Below are positions 34,985 through 43,507 of a stretch of 64,000 bases of DNA, in pieces. The stretch is from positions 124,001 through 188,000 of the forward strand of contig NZ_BATR01000112.1 of assembly GCF_000739655.1 (NCBI RefSeq), given 5' to 3'. The stretch comes from Verrucomicrobium sp. BvORR106. Its GTDB lineage: Bacteria; Verrucomicrobiota; Verrucomicrobiia; Verrucomicrobiales; Verrucomicrobiaceae. The number at the start of each line of letters is the position of its first letter. Within the stretch, counting starts at the first letter, position 1. The notes under the pieces were generated by a model. It saw only the letters and a list, made by a program, of their open reading frames with translations, had not been told where the DNA came from and ran no database searches. The translations under genes were made by a program, and so were the position numbers.

Positions 34985-36724
34985 TTACGAAATCATTCGT
35001 GGTCCGTTGCTGCGCAGCTCAATCCATTTCCATGAACCATCATCGTGAAGCTCCAGCACGGCATCGTGCCGGGCTGGGTCAGGTTCGCTCTCTTCAAATG
35101 AGACACAAGTGATGCCTCTGGCGCGGAGGGCGGAGAGGGCCATCTCGGCATGGTTCTCCCCCAGGGCAGACTCGATGTGGTCCAGGAAGATGTATTCCGG
35201 GTCAGAAAGGAGGGCGCGGGCGATGGAGAGCAGATGTTGCTTGGAGATGGAAAGTCGATCCTCCCAGTTATGAGGGGTGGTGAGGTCTTCGTCCGACTTT
35301 AGCTTGGAGGACTTCAGCCCGATCTCATCAAACAACTGCCACAGAGCCTCGTTGCTCACGCGCTCCTCGCACCCGGCGGGGATGACGATTTCACGGACGG
35401 AGCCGGGCGGGAGATAGGGCTGGCCCGGGAGAAACGCGAGCTTCTCGACAGGTGGGCGCACGATGCTGCCGATGCCTTCCACCTGCACGCCGGCGGACGT
35501 GCGGAACAGAGCCACCCGAGCGGTCTGGGAGGGGCCGTTCACTAGCACGCGGAGCCCCGGGGTGAGGGTGAGGTTCAGATCGCTGACGATAACCGTATGA
35601 TCCTTGCTGGAAGTGCGAAGCGTGAGCCCGGCATAGAGGAAACGATCTGAGCCGGTCGCATACTCGACCTGGGGCGCGTCGCAATCCAGCCCCGCGCACT
35701 CCGTCGCTTCCACAAACTCTCCCAGCCGGGTGATGACGGAGGCATAGGAGGAGATGGCCTGGAACTGGGCAATGATGAGCGAGAATGCGGCCAGCAGGGT
35801 GGCAAAGGCCATTGCCGACTGACCAATGACTCCGAACTCCACTTTCCCCTGGATGAAGAGCGGGGCCACGATCAACGAAGGGATGAGCTGGATCATGTAG
35901 TTGTAACCCGTCGTGAAGAAATTCAGGTTACGATTGATTTCGGTGATCCTGCGGAAGTTCCCTACGAGCTGATCAATCCGGGTCATCAACCGGTGGCGGA
36001 TGGTCTGCTGGTTGCCGGTGACGGCGATGCCTTCAGCGTTCTCCCGCATGCGGATGAGCTCTGAGCGGAAATCGGCCTCGCGGTCTGCCTGCTGGTAGTT
36101 CAGCCGGATGAGCGGGCGGCCCAGCCAGATGGTGAGGGCGGATCCCACCGCGGCATAGACGACAGCTACGAGAAACAGCTTGGGGCTGATGGACCACAAT
36201 ACGCCGGAGAAGGAGATGGCGGTCATGGTCCCGTTGAGGATGAGGAGCAGGAAGGAGAGGGTGCTGACCGTCAGCTGCTTCACATCCTCTGACATGCGCT
36301 GGTCGGGATTGGTCAGCGCACCGGACTCCTCGAAACGCAGGTAGAGCCGCTGGTCCACATAGAGACCGACGATGCGGTGCGTGAGCCAGTCCCGCCAGAG
36401 GAGCCCGAGCCGCTCTTCGGCGAATCGATAGAAAACGGCCACCACCGTGGAGCCGCCAAACACGGCGACGTACAGCCAGGCATAGTGGACAAAGGCTGCC
36501 ATGTCCCGCTTCTCAATGGCAGACATGAAATAACGTCCGACATAGCTGTTGAGGACGTTCATGCCATTGATGCAGAACATGCAGGCCAGCAGCATGAAGA
36601 GCAGCATCTTGGCCCGGCCGCCCGCGGGGGAGGACAAAAACACTCCAATGGAGCGCTTCATCCGCTGAAAGGTTTGAGGCTTCAGCTTGGGATGCTTTTC
36701 CTCCTTGATGGGGGGCGATGGCAT
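34985..36724 (-). CDS. ABC transporter of SbmA/YddA type with degenerate ATPase site
   Basis: 579 residues; six-span membrane domain (about 35-330) joined to a nucleotide-binding domain (about 350-560), the layout of YddA/ABCD-family half-transporters. The ATPase motifs are eroded. Walker A reads GPSQTARVA (397-405) with no GKS/T, the signature reads LSISKQH (491-497) for LSGGQ, and Walker B reads YIFLDHIESAL (511-521) with His where the catalytic Glu should be. A Q-loop (FLPGQPYLPPG) is kept. It probably does not hydrolyse ATP. It may run on proton motive force like SbmA, act as a sensor, or need a partner. Convergent with the GH94 gene (11-base gap). A palindromic operator lies 114 bases upstream. 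Confidence 0.85.
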   Translation of the reverse strand: MPSPPIKEEKHPKLKPQTFQRMKRSIGVFLSSPAGGRAKMLLFMLLACMFCINGMNVLNSYVGRYFMSAIEKRDMAAFVHYAWLYVAVFGGSTVVAVFYRFAEERLGLLWRDWLTHRIVGLYVDQRLYLRFEESGALTNPDQRMSEDVKQLTVSTLSFLLLILNGTMTAISFSGVLWSISPKLFLVAVVYAAVGSALTIWLGRPLIRLNYQQADREADFRSELIRMRENAEGIAVTGNQQTIRHRLMTRIDQLVGNFRRITEINRNLNFFTTGYNYMIQLIPSLIVAPLFIQGKVEFGVIGQSAMAFATLLAAFSLIIAQFQAISSYASVITRLGEFVEATECAGLDCDAPQVEYATGSDRFLYAGLTLRTSSKDHTVIVSDLNLTLTPGLRVLVNGPSQTARVALFRTSAGVQVEGIGSIVRPPVEKLAFLPGQPYLPPGSVREIVIPAGCEERVSNEALWQLFDEIGLKSSKLKSDEDLTTPHNWEDRLSISKQHLLSIARALLSDPEYIFLDHIESALGENHAEMALSALRARGITCVSFEESEPDPARHDAVLELHDDGSWKWIELRSNGPRMIS

Positions 36725-36838
36725 GCAGAGTAACTACCAGTAAGGGTGGAGGGAGGCAAGGGGCACTAACGGGCGCCTGGTGCAGGGAGGTGCTTCCACA
36801 GGTTTGCTTCTAGCATGAACCCCGCGATGGAGTCGATA

Positions 36839-36854
36839 CGCCCTAGGTCCTACG
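36839..36854 (+). promoter_or_regulatory. Palindromic operator, site F
   Basis: CGCCCTAGGTCCTACG: the TAGGTCCTA half is perfect, the left half departs (CGCCC for GGACC). It lies 114 bases upstream of the ABC-transporter start (36724) in the 204-base divergent gap. Confidence 0.5.
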
Positions 36855-36928
36855 GGAAGAGAGGTGCAGGCAAAATGGACCGGGCGTAGGCTGGCCAGGA
36901 GCCACCCTCAACCCTGCCTGTCTGTGCC

Positions 36929-37765
36929 ATGATGGAACCATCCGGCCTCACCGCCAGCCGCCCGAGGAGTGTGGCGCGACTGCACCAGACCTTTTCCAAA
37001 AGTCTGACCGCGGCAGACCTGGTGGAGCCACTGGCCTCCCTGGATGGAAACCAGCAGGCCGGTCTGGCGCGGGAGCTGATGAAGGATGACGGGCGCGCGG
37101 TGCTGGGCGTGCGACAGCGTGGTCTGGTGACGGGGTGGGTGGATGAGGAGGATCTGGCATCGGCATCTGGTTCCCTGCAAGAAGCTGCCAGGCCGTTTCA
37201 GGAAGAGTCGGCGGTGGATGCAGATGCTGGACTGGGCACGGTGCTGACAGCAATGAGTCATGCCCCGCGGGTGTTTGTGCGCTGGCTGGGTGAGGTGGGC
37301 GGGGTGATCTGCCACCAGGATCTGCAGAAGGCACCGCTCCGGATGTGGTTGTTCGGCACGGTCACGCTGCTGGATCTGAACATGACCTGGGCGATTGAAG
37401 AGCTGCATCCTGCTGAGGCGTGGGGAGACAAGATCTCAGCGGGCAGGCTGGGCAAGGCCCAGGCACTGCAAACGGAACGGCGACGCTGTGGAGGCGACTG
37501 CCGGCTGGTGGACTGCCTGCAGATCAAGGACAAGGCGGATATCCTGCTCCATGAGCCGCAATTGATTGAAGATCTGGGATTTGTCTCCCGGCGGGAGGCC
37601 GACCGGTTTGCCCGCGCGATCGAGTCCTTGCGCAATCATCTGGCCCATTCCCAGGAGCTGGAGCAGGAGCACGTGGGTACGGCGGCGCGGTTGGCCACGT
37701 TTATGGATTCCATCATCCATGCGCGTGGGGTGAGAAGGATGGTGGGCCGGCAGGGCGCAGGATGA
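36929..37765 (+). CDS. CBS-like/HEPN-like domain protein
   Basis: 278 residues, soluble. The N-terminal half (about 28-160) looks like a degenerate pair of CBS modules (LVEPLASLDGNQQAG..., GRAVLGVRQRGLVTGWVDEEDL), which in other proteins bind adenine nucleotides. The C-terminal part is helical: LVDCLQIKDKADILLHEPQL, then SRREADRFARAIESLRNHLAHSQEL. It contains R-N-x-x-x-H at residues 235-240, the catalytic-type signature of HEPN ribonucleases. That motif also occurs in non-catalytic family members, so RNase activity is only possible. Alone on its strand between the divergent ABC gene and the Dcu operon, with a palindromic operator just after its stop. Confidence 0.62.
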   Translation: MMEPSGLTASRPRSVARLHQTFSKSLTAADLVEPLASLDGNQQAGLARELMKDDGRAVLGVRQRGLVTGWVDEEDLASASGSLQEAARPFQEESAVDADAGLGTVLTAMSHAPRVFVRWLGEVGGVICHQDLQKAPLRMWLFGTVTLLDLNMTWAIEELHPAEAWGDKISAGRLGKAQALQTERRRCGGDCRLVDCLQIKDKADILLHEPQLIEDLGFVSRREADRFARAIESLRNHLAHSQELEQEHVGTAARLATFMDSIIHARGVRRMVGRQGAG

Positions 37766-37780
37766 GGTGTGCGACTCTGT

Positions 37781-37796
37781 CGGACCAAGGTCTTAT
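37781..37796 (+). promoter_or_regulatory. Palindromic operator, site G
   Basis: CGGACCAAGGTCTTAT, one mismatch from the consensus, in the 178-base gap before the Dcu operon and 147 bases upstream of its first ATG. The following bases are AT-rich (TATATCC), compatible with a -10 region close by. Confidence 0.6.
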
Positions 37797-37943
37797 ATCC
37801 AGATAGAGCCGTGACGTTCATCATACGGGGGAGTGGAGCCGGGTGGCTCTATTTGCGTTCCGGGTCCATCATGGGATCTGCCGCAGAACCAGAGGTAATG
37901 TATTACATAGAACCAACGACCAGCCGCTGGGCTGACTCATAAC

Positions 37944-39275
37944 ATGGACATCAAACTGATCCTTGAATTTGCCGTCATCCTGGGGGCGCTCGCCATGGGG
38001 GCCAGGGCTGGCGGGGTGGGCCTGGGCCTCTGGGGCGCTGTGGGGTTGCTGGTGCTCGTCCTCGGTTTCGGCGCCGCTCCGGCGGCCATCCCCGGAGAGG
38101 TGCTTCTCATCGTACTCACGGTGATCATGGCGGCCTCTGCCATGGAGGTGGCGGGTGGCATTGATTTCCTCGTCCGCCTGGCGGAGAAGATCATCCGGAA
38201 GAATCCCAAGCAGGTCACGATCGTGGCACCGCTGGTGACATACGCTTTCACTTTTGCCGCAGGCACGGGGCACATTGTCTATCCGCTGCTGCCGGTGATC
38301 TATGAGGTGGCTCATGAAAATGGCATCCGGCCTGAGCGCCCCATGGCCGTGGCCACCATTGCCTCCCAGCAGGCGATCACAGCCAGTCCGGTCTCGGCGG
38401 CCACGGCGGCGATGATCGGACTGATGGCCTCGCACGGAATAGGCCTCGTGCAGATCCTGCTCATTTGTGTGCCCTCCACGCTGATCGCCGTGATCATCGC
38501 GGCCTTCTTCCAGCTTCGCGTGGGCAAGGAGTTGAAGGATGATCCCGAGTATCAGAAGCTTCTGGCATCAGGCGAGCTTCAGCCTCCTGGTAAAAGTGCC
38601 TCGGGCACGGTGGCTCCCCTCAAAAAGGGCTCCAAGGCCAGCGCACTGATCTTTCTCACTGGCGTAGCCCTCATTGTTCTTGCGGGCATCTTCCCCCAAC
38701 TGCGCACAGTCGGTAGCGCTGCCAAACCCATTGTGATGTCGATGCCGATCTCGATCGCCATCGTGATGCTGGCGGTGGCTGCGATCATCCTCACGGTGAC
38801 CAAGGCTCCGGTCGAGGAGGTGCCAAAGTGCAAGACGTGCCAGTCCGGCATCACGGCCATTGTCGGTATTCTGGGCCTGGCCTGGCTGGGGGACACCTTT
38901 ATCAACGCGAACCGTGAGGTCATCATCGGAGGGTTGAGCGACATGGCGAGGGCGGCCCCGTGGACCTTTGCCATCGGCCTCTTCCTCGCCTCCATGCTTC
39001 TCTACAGTCAGGCGGCCACCACGCGGGCGTTGATGCCGCTGGGACTCTCGCTGGGCATCCCTGCGCCGCTGCTCGTCGGGATGTTCCCTGCTGTGAATGG
39101 CTACTTCTTCATCCCGAACTACGGCACGATCATCGCCGCCATCCAGTTCGACCGGTCAAAAACGACGCGGATCGGGAAGTATCTCCTGAACCACTCTTTC
39201 ATGATGCCGGGCATCATCTGCACGGTGGGGGCTGTGACCATCGGGCTGCTCATCGGAGCCCTCTTTCCAAAGTAA
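37944..39275 (+). CDS. Dcu-family anaerobic C4-dicarboxylate antiporter
   Basis: 443 residues with about 11 hydrophobic spans and only short loops. The start IKLILEFAVILGALAMGARAGGVGLGLWGAVGLLVLV and the core FTFAAGTGHIVYPLLPVIYEVAHENGIRPERPMAVATIASQQAITASPVSAA match DcuA/DcuB carriers, which swap fumarate, malate or aspartate for succinate during fumarate respiration. It leads an operon: aspartase starts 16 bases on, and a fumarate-reductase-type complex closes it. Length matches the family (about 430-450). Whether it is DcuA- or DcuB-like cannot be settled by eye. Confidence 0.92.
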   Translation: MDIKLILEFAVILGALAMGARAGGVGLGLWGAVGLLVLVLGFGAAPAAIPGEVLLIVLTVIMAASAMEVAGGIDFLVRLAEKIIRKNPKQVTIVAPLVTYAFTFAAGTGHIVYPLLPVIYEVAHENGIRPERPMAVATIASQQAITASPVSAATAAMIGLMASHGIGLVQILLICVPSTLIAVIIAAFFQLRVGKELKDDPEYQKLLASGELQPPGKSASGTVAPLKKGSKASALIFLTGVALIVLAGIFPQLRTVGSAAKPIVMSMPISIAIVMLAVAAIILTVTKAPVEEVPKCKTCQSGITAIVGILGLAWLGDTFINANREVIIGGLSDMARAAPWTFAIGLFLASMLLYSQAATTRALMPLGLSLGIPAPLLVGMFPAVNGYFFIPNYGTIIAAIQFDRSKTTRIGKYLLNHSFMMPGIICTVGAVTIGLLIGALFPK

Positions 39276-39291
39276 CCGAAGAATTCATACC

Positions 39292-41148
39292 ATGAACTTG
39301 AATCAAGAGACCATTTCAGCAGCCGCCCAGCGCATGGGCATTGCGCCGGAGGATCTGGCCGCCGTCGTTCAGCAGGGTGGAGTTGTTTCCTATGAATCCG
39401 GTGCCTATCTCTTTCATGAGAGCACGCCGCGTCTCTGGCTCGGCATTGTGCTTGATGGAGAGGTGGAGGTGCAGCGCGGTGCGCAGGCCCGCAGTGTGAT
39501 CCTGGCCACGCTGAAGCCTGGGGCCATTCTCAGTGAGGGGGTGATGCTGGATGATTCTCCCCACGCCACCAGCGCCACGGCTCCGCGGGGTGCAGCGGTC
39601 TGGCAGATCACCCGGGCCATCCTGGAGAAGATCCGTGCAGAGAAGCCGGACATTTACTACCGCATCGCCGGCCGGGTCGCGGCGCGGCTCAGTGATCGGA
39701 TTGGCCTGGCATCCGGGCGCATCGCCGGGGAACACGGGCCCGCAGAGATCTCCGCAGTGCGTCGTGAACATGATTCGCTCGGTGAGCGCGATGTGCCGGA
39801 TCATGCTTACTACGGGGTGCAGACGATCCGTGGGGTGGAGAACTTTCCGCTCTCTGGCATTCATCTGTATCACTTCCGCCACTTCGTGAACGGGCTGGCG
39901 TTGGTCAAGAAAGCTGCCGCCCTCGCCAATGGCGAGCTGGGCGTGCTGGAGCAGGGCAGGGCGGAGGCGATCGTGAAGGCCTGTGATGAAATCCTGGCTG
40001 GCAAGCTGCACGATCAGTTTGTGATCGACATGTTTCAAGGAGGTGCCGGCACCTCCACGAACATGAATGCGAACGAGGTGATCGCCAACCGCGCGTTGGA
40101 GATCCTGGGTCATAAGAAGGGGGAGTACCAGCATCTCCACCCCAATGATCACGTGAACTGCTCGCAATCCACCAATGATGCGTACCCGACAGCTATCAAG
40201 CTGGGCGTCATCCTGACACTGCAGGATACGCTCTCTGCCCTGCGCGAACTGCGTACGGCGCTGGAAAACAAGGCGAAAGAGTTCGCCGATGTGCTGAAGA
40301 TGGGACGCACGGAAAATCAGGATGCCGTGCCGATGACGCTGGGTCAGGAGTTCGGCGCCTACTCGGTGATGATCGGAGATGGCATCCGCCATCTCAAGCA
40401 CGCGGGCGGAGAGTTTCTGGCGATCAACATGGGAGCCACTGCAATTGGCACGGGGCTGAACAGCCCGCCCGGATATGCAGCCCTCTGTACGCAGCGGCTC
40501 GCTGAGGTCAGTGGCATTCCCGTCACGCTCGCTGGAGATCTGGTGGAAGCCACGCAGGACTCCGGCGAGTTCTCGCTCATGAGCGGCACCATGAAGACGG
40601 CCGCGGTCCAGCTTTCCAAGATCTGCAACGACCTGCGCTGGTTGTCCTCCGGACCGCGTTGCGGTCTGTATGAGATCAAGCTGCCTCCCATGCAACCGGG
40701 TTCATCCATCATGCCGGGGAAGGTGAATCCCGTAGTGCCGGAGGTGGTGAGCCAGATCTGCTTCCAGATCATCGGTGCGGATGTGACGGTCTCCATGGCT
40801 GCCGAGGCCAGTGAACTGGAGTTGAACATGGCGGAGCCGGTGATTGCCTTTAACCTGCTCTTCGGTCTCACCCTCCTGAGGAATGCCGCCATCATCCTGA
40901 ACAGCCGGTGCATCTCTGGCATCGAGGCCAATCGTGAGCGCTGCCTGGCATACGTGCACAACTCGATCGGGCTGGTCACGGCACTGAATCCGGTGCTGGG
41001 GTATGAACGAAGTGCTGCGATCGCCAAGGAGGCGCTGAAGACGGGGGGCAGCGTGTATGATCTGGTGCTGCAGAAAGGCTGGCTGACTCGGGAGCAGCTG
41101 GATGATCTGCTCAAGCCGGAGAATATGACCCACCCGCGCCAGGTGTAG
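39292..41148 (+). CDS. aspA: Aspartate ammonia-lyase with N-terminal CRP-like sensor domain
   Basis: 618 residues, about 150 more than usual aspartases (about 470). Residues 1-150 form a cyclic-nucleotide-binding (CRP) fold: GIVLDGEVEVQRGAQARSVILATLKPGAILSEGVMLDD. The phosphate-cassette arginine is absent (LDDSPHATSA). From 155 the aspartase begins: DVPDHAYYGVQTIRGVENF, then GGAGTSTNMNANEVIANRALE, HPNDHVNCSQSTNDAYPTA, and the signature loop GSSIMPGKVNPVV. The enzyme splits aspartate into fumarate and ammonia, which feeds the encoded fumarate reductase. Aspartase and fumarase share this fold; YYGVQT and gene context favour aspartase. The extra domain suggests allosteric control by an unknown ligand. 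Confidence 0.9.
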   Translation: MNLNQETISAAAQRMGIAPEDLAAVVQQGGVVSYESGAYLFHESTPRLWLGIVLDGEVEVQRGAQARSVILATLKPGAILSEGVMLDDSPHATSATAPRGAAVWQITRAILEKIRAEKPDIYYRIAGRVAARLSDRIGLASGRIAGEHGPAEISAVRREHDSLGERDVPDHAYYGVQTIRGVENFPLSGIHLYHFRHFVNGLALVKKAAALANGELGVLEQGRAEAIVKACDEILAGKLHDQFVIDMFQGGAGTSTNMNANEVIANRALEILGHKKGEYQHLHPNDHVNCSQSTNDAYPTAIKLGVILTLQDTLSALRELRTALENKAKEFADVLKMGRTENQDAVPMTLGQEFGAYSVMIGDGIRHLKHAGGEFLAINMGATAIGTGLNSPPGYAALCTQRLAEVSGIPVTLAGDLVEATQDSGEFSLMSGTMKTAAVQLSKICNDLRWLSSGPRCGLYEIKLPPMQPGSSIMPGKVNPVVPEVVSQICFQIIGADVTVSMAAEASELELNMAEPVIAFNLLFGLTLLRNAAIILNSRCISGIEANRERCLAYVHNSIGLVTALNPVLGYERSAAIAKEALKTGGSVYDLVLQKGWLTREQLDDLLKPENMTHPRQV

Positions 41149-41185
41149 GAAACAACGATGCAACCTGCTTGCTCACGCTGAAGTC

Positions 41186-43498
41186 ATGACTGCGAGTGAT
41201 CTGGCCTTTGTCAACACGAGCGTTCCGCTCCTCTCCCACTTCACGGAGGCCCAGCGCCGTGATCTGGTAGAAGGTTCCCTGGTACGGGACTACCAGGTCG
41301 GGGAGGTGATTCTCCACGGCGGGGATGAGGTGCACCTCCTGGGCGTGCTGCTGGAGGGGGTGATTCACGGATTGATTCCCTCCTCAGGCGCCGGGGCGCT
41401 GCCACTGGGGGAGATCCAGGCGGGGGGCACGTTTGGTGAACTGGCCCTGATGAGTGGGGATCCCGCTGTGGCGGATCTGGTGGCAGCCACGCCGTGCCGA
41501 ATCATGCTGGTTCCTTTGACCTTGTTCCAGAGCCGGATCATGGCCAATCCCGGTGCGGCCCAACTCATCGCCTTGACGGTGAGCACGCGCGTGCAGCTGG
41601 CCCTGCAGGACCCCGCCAGAGCGGCTGCACTGAACCGCAAACCTGCTGAAGGGGGCCCTCTGGAGCTCAAGGGGGAACGGCCGGAGCGTATCCTGGTGAT
41701 CAATTGCGGATCGTCTTCACTGAAGTACCGGTACTTTGACAGTGAGACGCCAGAGCTTTCCGCCGGCGGGCAGGTGGAGCGCATTGGCCAGCCTGGAATG
41801 AGACTCAGCCAGAAGTCCGCCAAAGGCGAGCTGCAGCAAGACCTGCCTTCCGGCGGCTTTGCAGAGGCTTTCCAGGCAATGCAGAGCGCCCTGGTACATC
41901 CTGAATCTGGGGTGCTGAAGGATCGCGCAGCGGTGACGGTGGTAGGGCACCGGGTGGTGCATGGCGGGGAGAAGTTCTCAAGTGCTACGATCATTGATGA
42001 CGCTGTGCTGGCGGAAATCGAGGCCTTGGGCGCCCTCGCGCCTTTGCATAACCCGGTCAATGCCGCGGGCATCCGCGAGGCCCGGCGGGCCTTTCCCGGG
42101 GTGCCGCACGTGGCGGTGTTTGACACGGCCTTTCATGCGACCCTGCCCAGCCAGGCCTATCTCTACGGCCTGCCTCATGAGTACTATGAAACCAAGGGTG
42201 TCCGCCGCTACGGCTTCCACGGCTCTTCTCACAGCTATGTGACGCTGGCTGCGGCCCAGCACCTGCGGCGACGGCCGCGGGATCTGCGCATCATCAGCTG
42301 TCATCTGGGCAATGGGGCCTCCATTTGCGCCATCGACCACGGTCGCTCGGTGGACACCTCCATGGGGCTGACGCCGGGGGAAGGGCTGCTGATGGGGACC
42401 CGCTGCGGAGACATCGACTCTGGGGTGGCCGCGCATCTGGCTCGCACGGAGGGGATGGGGCCGGAGCAGTTCGATGAAATGTTGAACAAGCGCAGCGGCC
42501 TGCTCGGGCTGTCCGGAATCTCCAGCGACATGCGCGAGGTGGAGCAGGCGGCGGAGCAAGGGGACCCACGGGCTCTGACGGCGCTCAAGGTCTTTTGTTA
42601 TCGGGTGAGGAAGTACATCGGTGCCTACATTGCCGCCATGGGGGGCGTGGATGTGGTCCTGTTCACAGCAGGCATCGGCCAGGGCAGCGCTGGCGTTCGG
42701 GCCACAGCGCTCCAGGGCCTGGGATGCATGGGCATCCTGCTGGATGAGGAGCTCAACCGCCGCGTGGTCAGCGGAGTGGTGAGCTGCATCTCCGCCGCTG
42801 GCTCGCCCGTGACGGTGCTGGTGGTGCCCACCGATGAGGAGCGCATGATCGCCCGTGAGACGCTGCGGGTGCTGACGCGAGACTACCTGGTGAAGGCCAG
42901 CGACGCCTGCCGGGATGCGCCTGTGCCCATCGAGGTCTCCGCGCACCACATCCATCTCTCTGCCTCCGATGTGGAGGCCCTCTTCGGTGCAGGGCACGAG
43001 CTCACAAAGCACGCGGACCTCTCCCAGCCCGGGCAGTTTGCTTGCAAGGAACAGCTCACCATTGTGGGGCCCAAGGGCCGCATCGAACGGGTCCGGGTGC
43101 TGGGGCCGGCGCGGAAGGCTACACAGGTGGAGATCGCGATGACGGAGCAGTTTAAGCTGGGGATCCAGCCGCCCATCCGCGAGTCCGGGGATATCGATGG
43201 CTCGCCAGGTTGCACCCTGGAGGGGCCTGCAGGCAGCGTGAACATCGAGCGGGGAGTGATCTGCGCGCTGAGGCACATCCACATGACCCCGGCCGATGCC
43301 TTAAGATATGGCGTGCGGGACAAGAGCAGCGTGCGGATCCGCGTGCAGGGGGAGCGGGAACTGATCTTTGGCGACGTACGGATTCGCGTGGATCCCAGCT
43401 ATGCCCTGGCGATGCACATTGATACGGATGAAGCCAATGCGGCCAATCTGCAAAACGGGGCACAGGGCTTCATCGATGGCATCCAGGAGGATGGTTAG
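41186..43498 (+). CDS. CRP-like domain/acetate kinase/PduL phosphotransacylase triple fusion
   Basis: 770 residues, three parts. 1-145: CRP fold with GGTFGELALMSGDPAVAD; GEL (85-87) is kept but the usual phosphate-binding Arg is missing. 168-565: complete acetate kinase with VINCGSSSLKYR (171-182), GHRVVHGGEKF, FDTAFHATLP, YGFHGSSHSYV (342-352), CHLGNGASICAI and FTAGIGQGS (493-501). 580-770: PduL phosphotransacylase with IEVSAHHIHLS (582-592) and RHIHMTP (696-702), whose His residues bind zinc. One chain can thus take acetyl-CoA to acetyl phosphate to acetate + ATP, a likely channelled pathway under ligand control. Two separate enzymes in most bacteria; the three-way fusion is unusual. Starts 37 bases after aspA. 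Confidence 0.93.
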   Translation: MTASDLAFVNTSVPLLSHFTEAQRRDLVEGSLVRDYQVGEVILHGGDEVHLLGVLLEGVIHGLIPSSGAGALPLGEIQAGGTFGELALMSGDPAVADLVAATPCRIMLVPLTLFQSRIMANPGAAQLIALTVSTRVQLALQDPARAAALNRKPAEGGPLELKGERPERILVINCGSSSLKYRYFDSETPELSAGGQVERIGQPGMRLSQKSAKGELQQDLPSGGFAEAFQAMQSALVHPESGVLKDRAAVTVVGHRVVHGGEKFSSATIIDDAVLAEIEALGALAPLHNPVNAAGIREARRAFPGVPHVAVFDTAFHATLPSQAYLYGLPHEYYETKGVRRYGFHGSSHSYVTLAAAQHLRRRPRDLRIISCHLGNGASICAIDHGRSVDTSMGLTPGEGLLMGTRCGDIDSGVAAHLARTEGMGPEQFDEMLNKRSGLLGLSGISSDMREVEQAAEQGDPRALTALKVFCYRVRKYIGAYIAAMGGVDVVLFTAGIGQGSAGVRATALQGLGCMGILLDEELNRRVVSGVVSCISAAGSPVTVLVVPTDEERMIARETLRVLTRDYLVKASDACRDAPVPIEVSAHHIHLSASDVEALFGAGHELTKHADLSQPGQFACKEQLTIVGPKGRIERVRVLGPARKATQVEIAMTEQFKLGIQPPIRESGDIDGSPGCTLEGPAGSVNIERGVICALRHIHMTPADALRYGVRDKSSVRIRVQGERELIFGDVRIRVDPSYALAMHIDTDEANAANLQNGAQGFIDGIQEDG

Positions 43499-43502
43499 GA
43501 GG
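43497..43502 (+). promoter_or_regulatory. Strong ribosome-binding site overlapping a stop codon
   Basis: AGGAGG lies five bases before the ATG at 43508 and overlaps the TAG stop of the acetate-kinase fusion gene. It is the best Shine-Dalgarno match in the operon and suggests efficient coupled translation of the DUF1269 gene. Confidence 0.6.
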
Positions 43503-43507
43503 TATCT

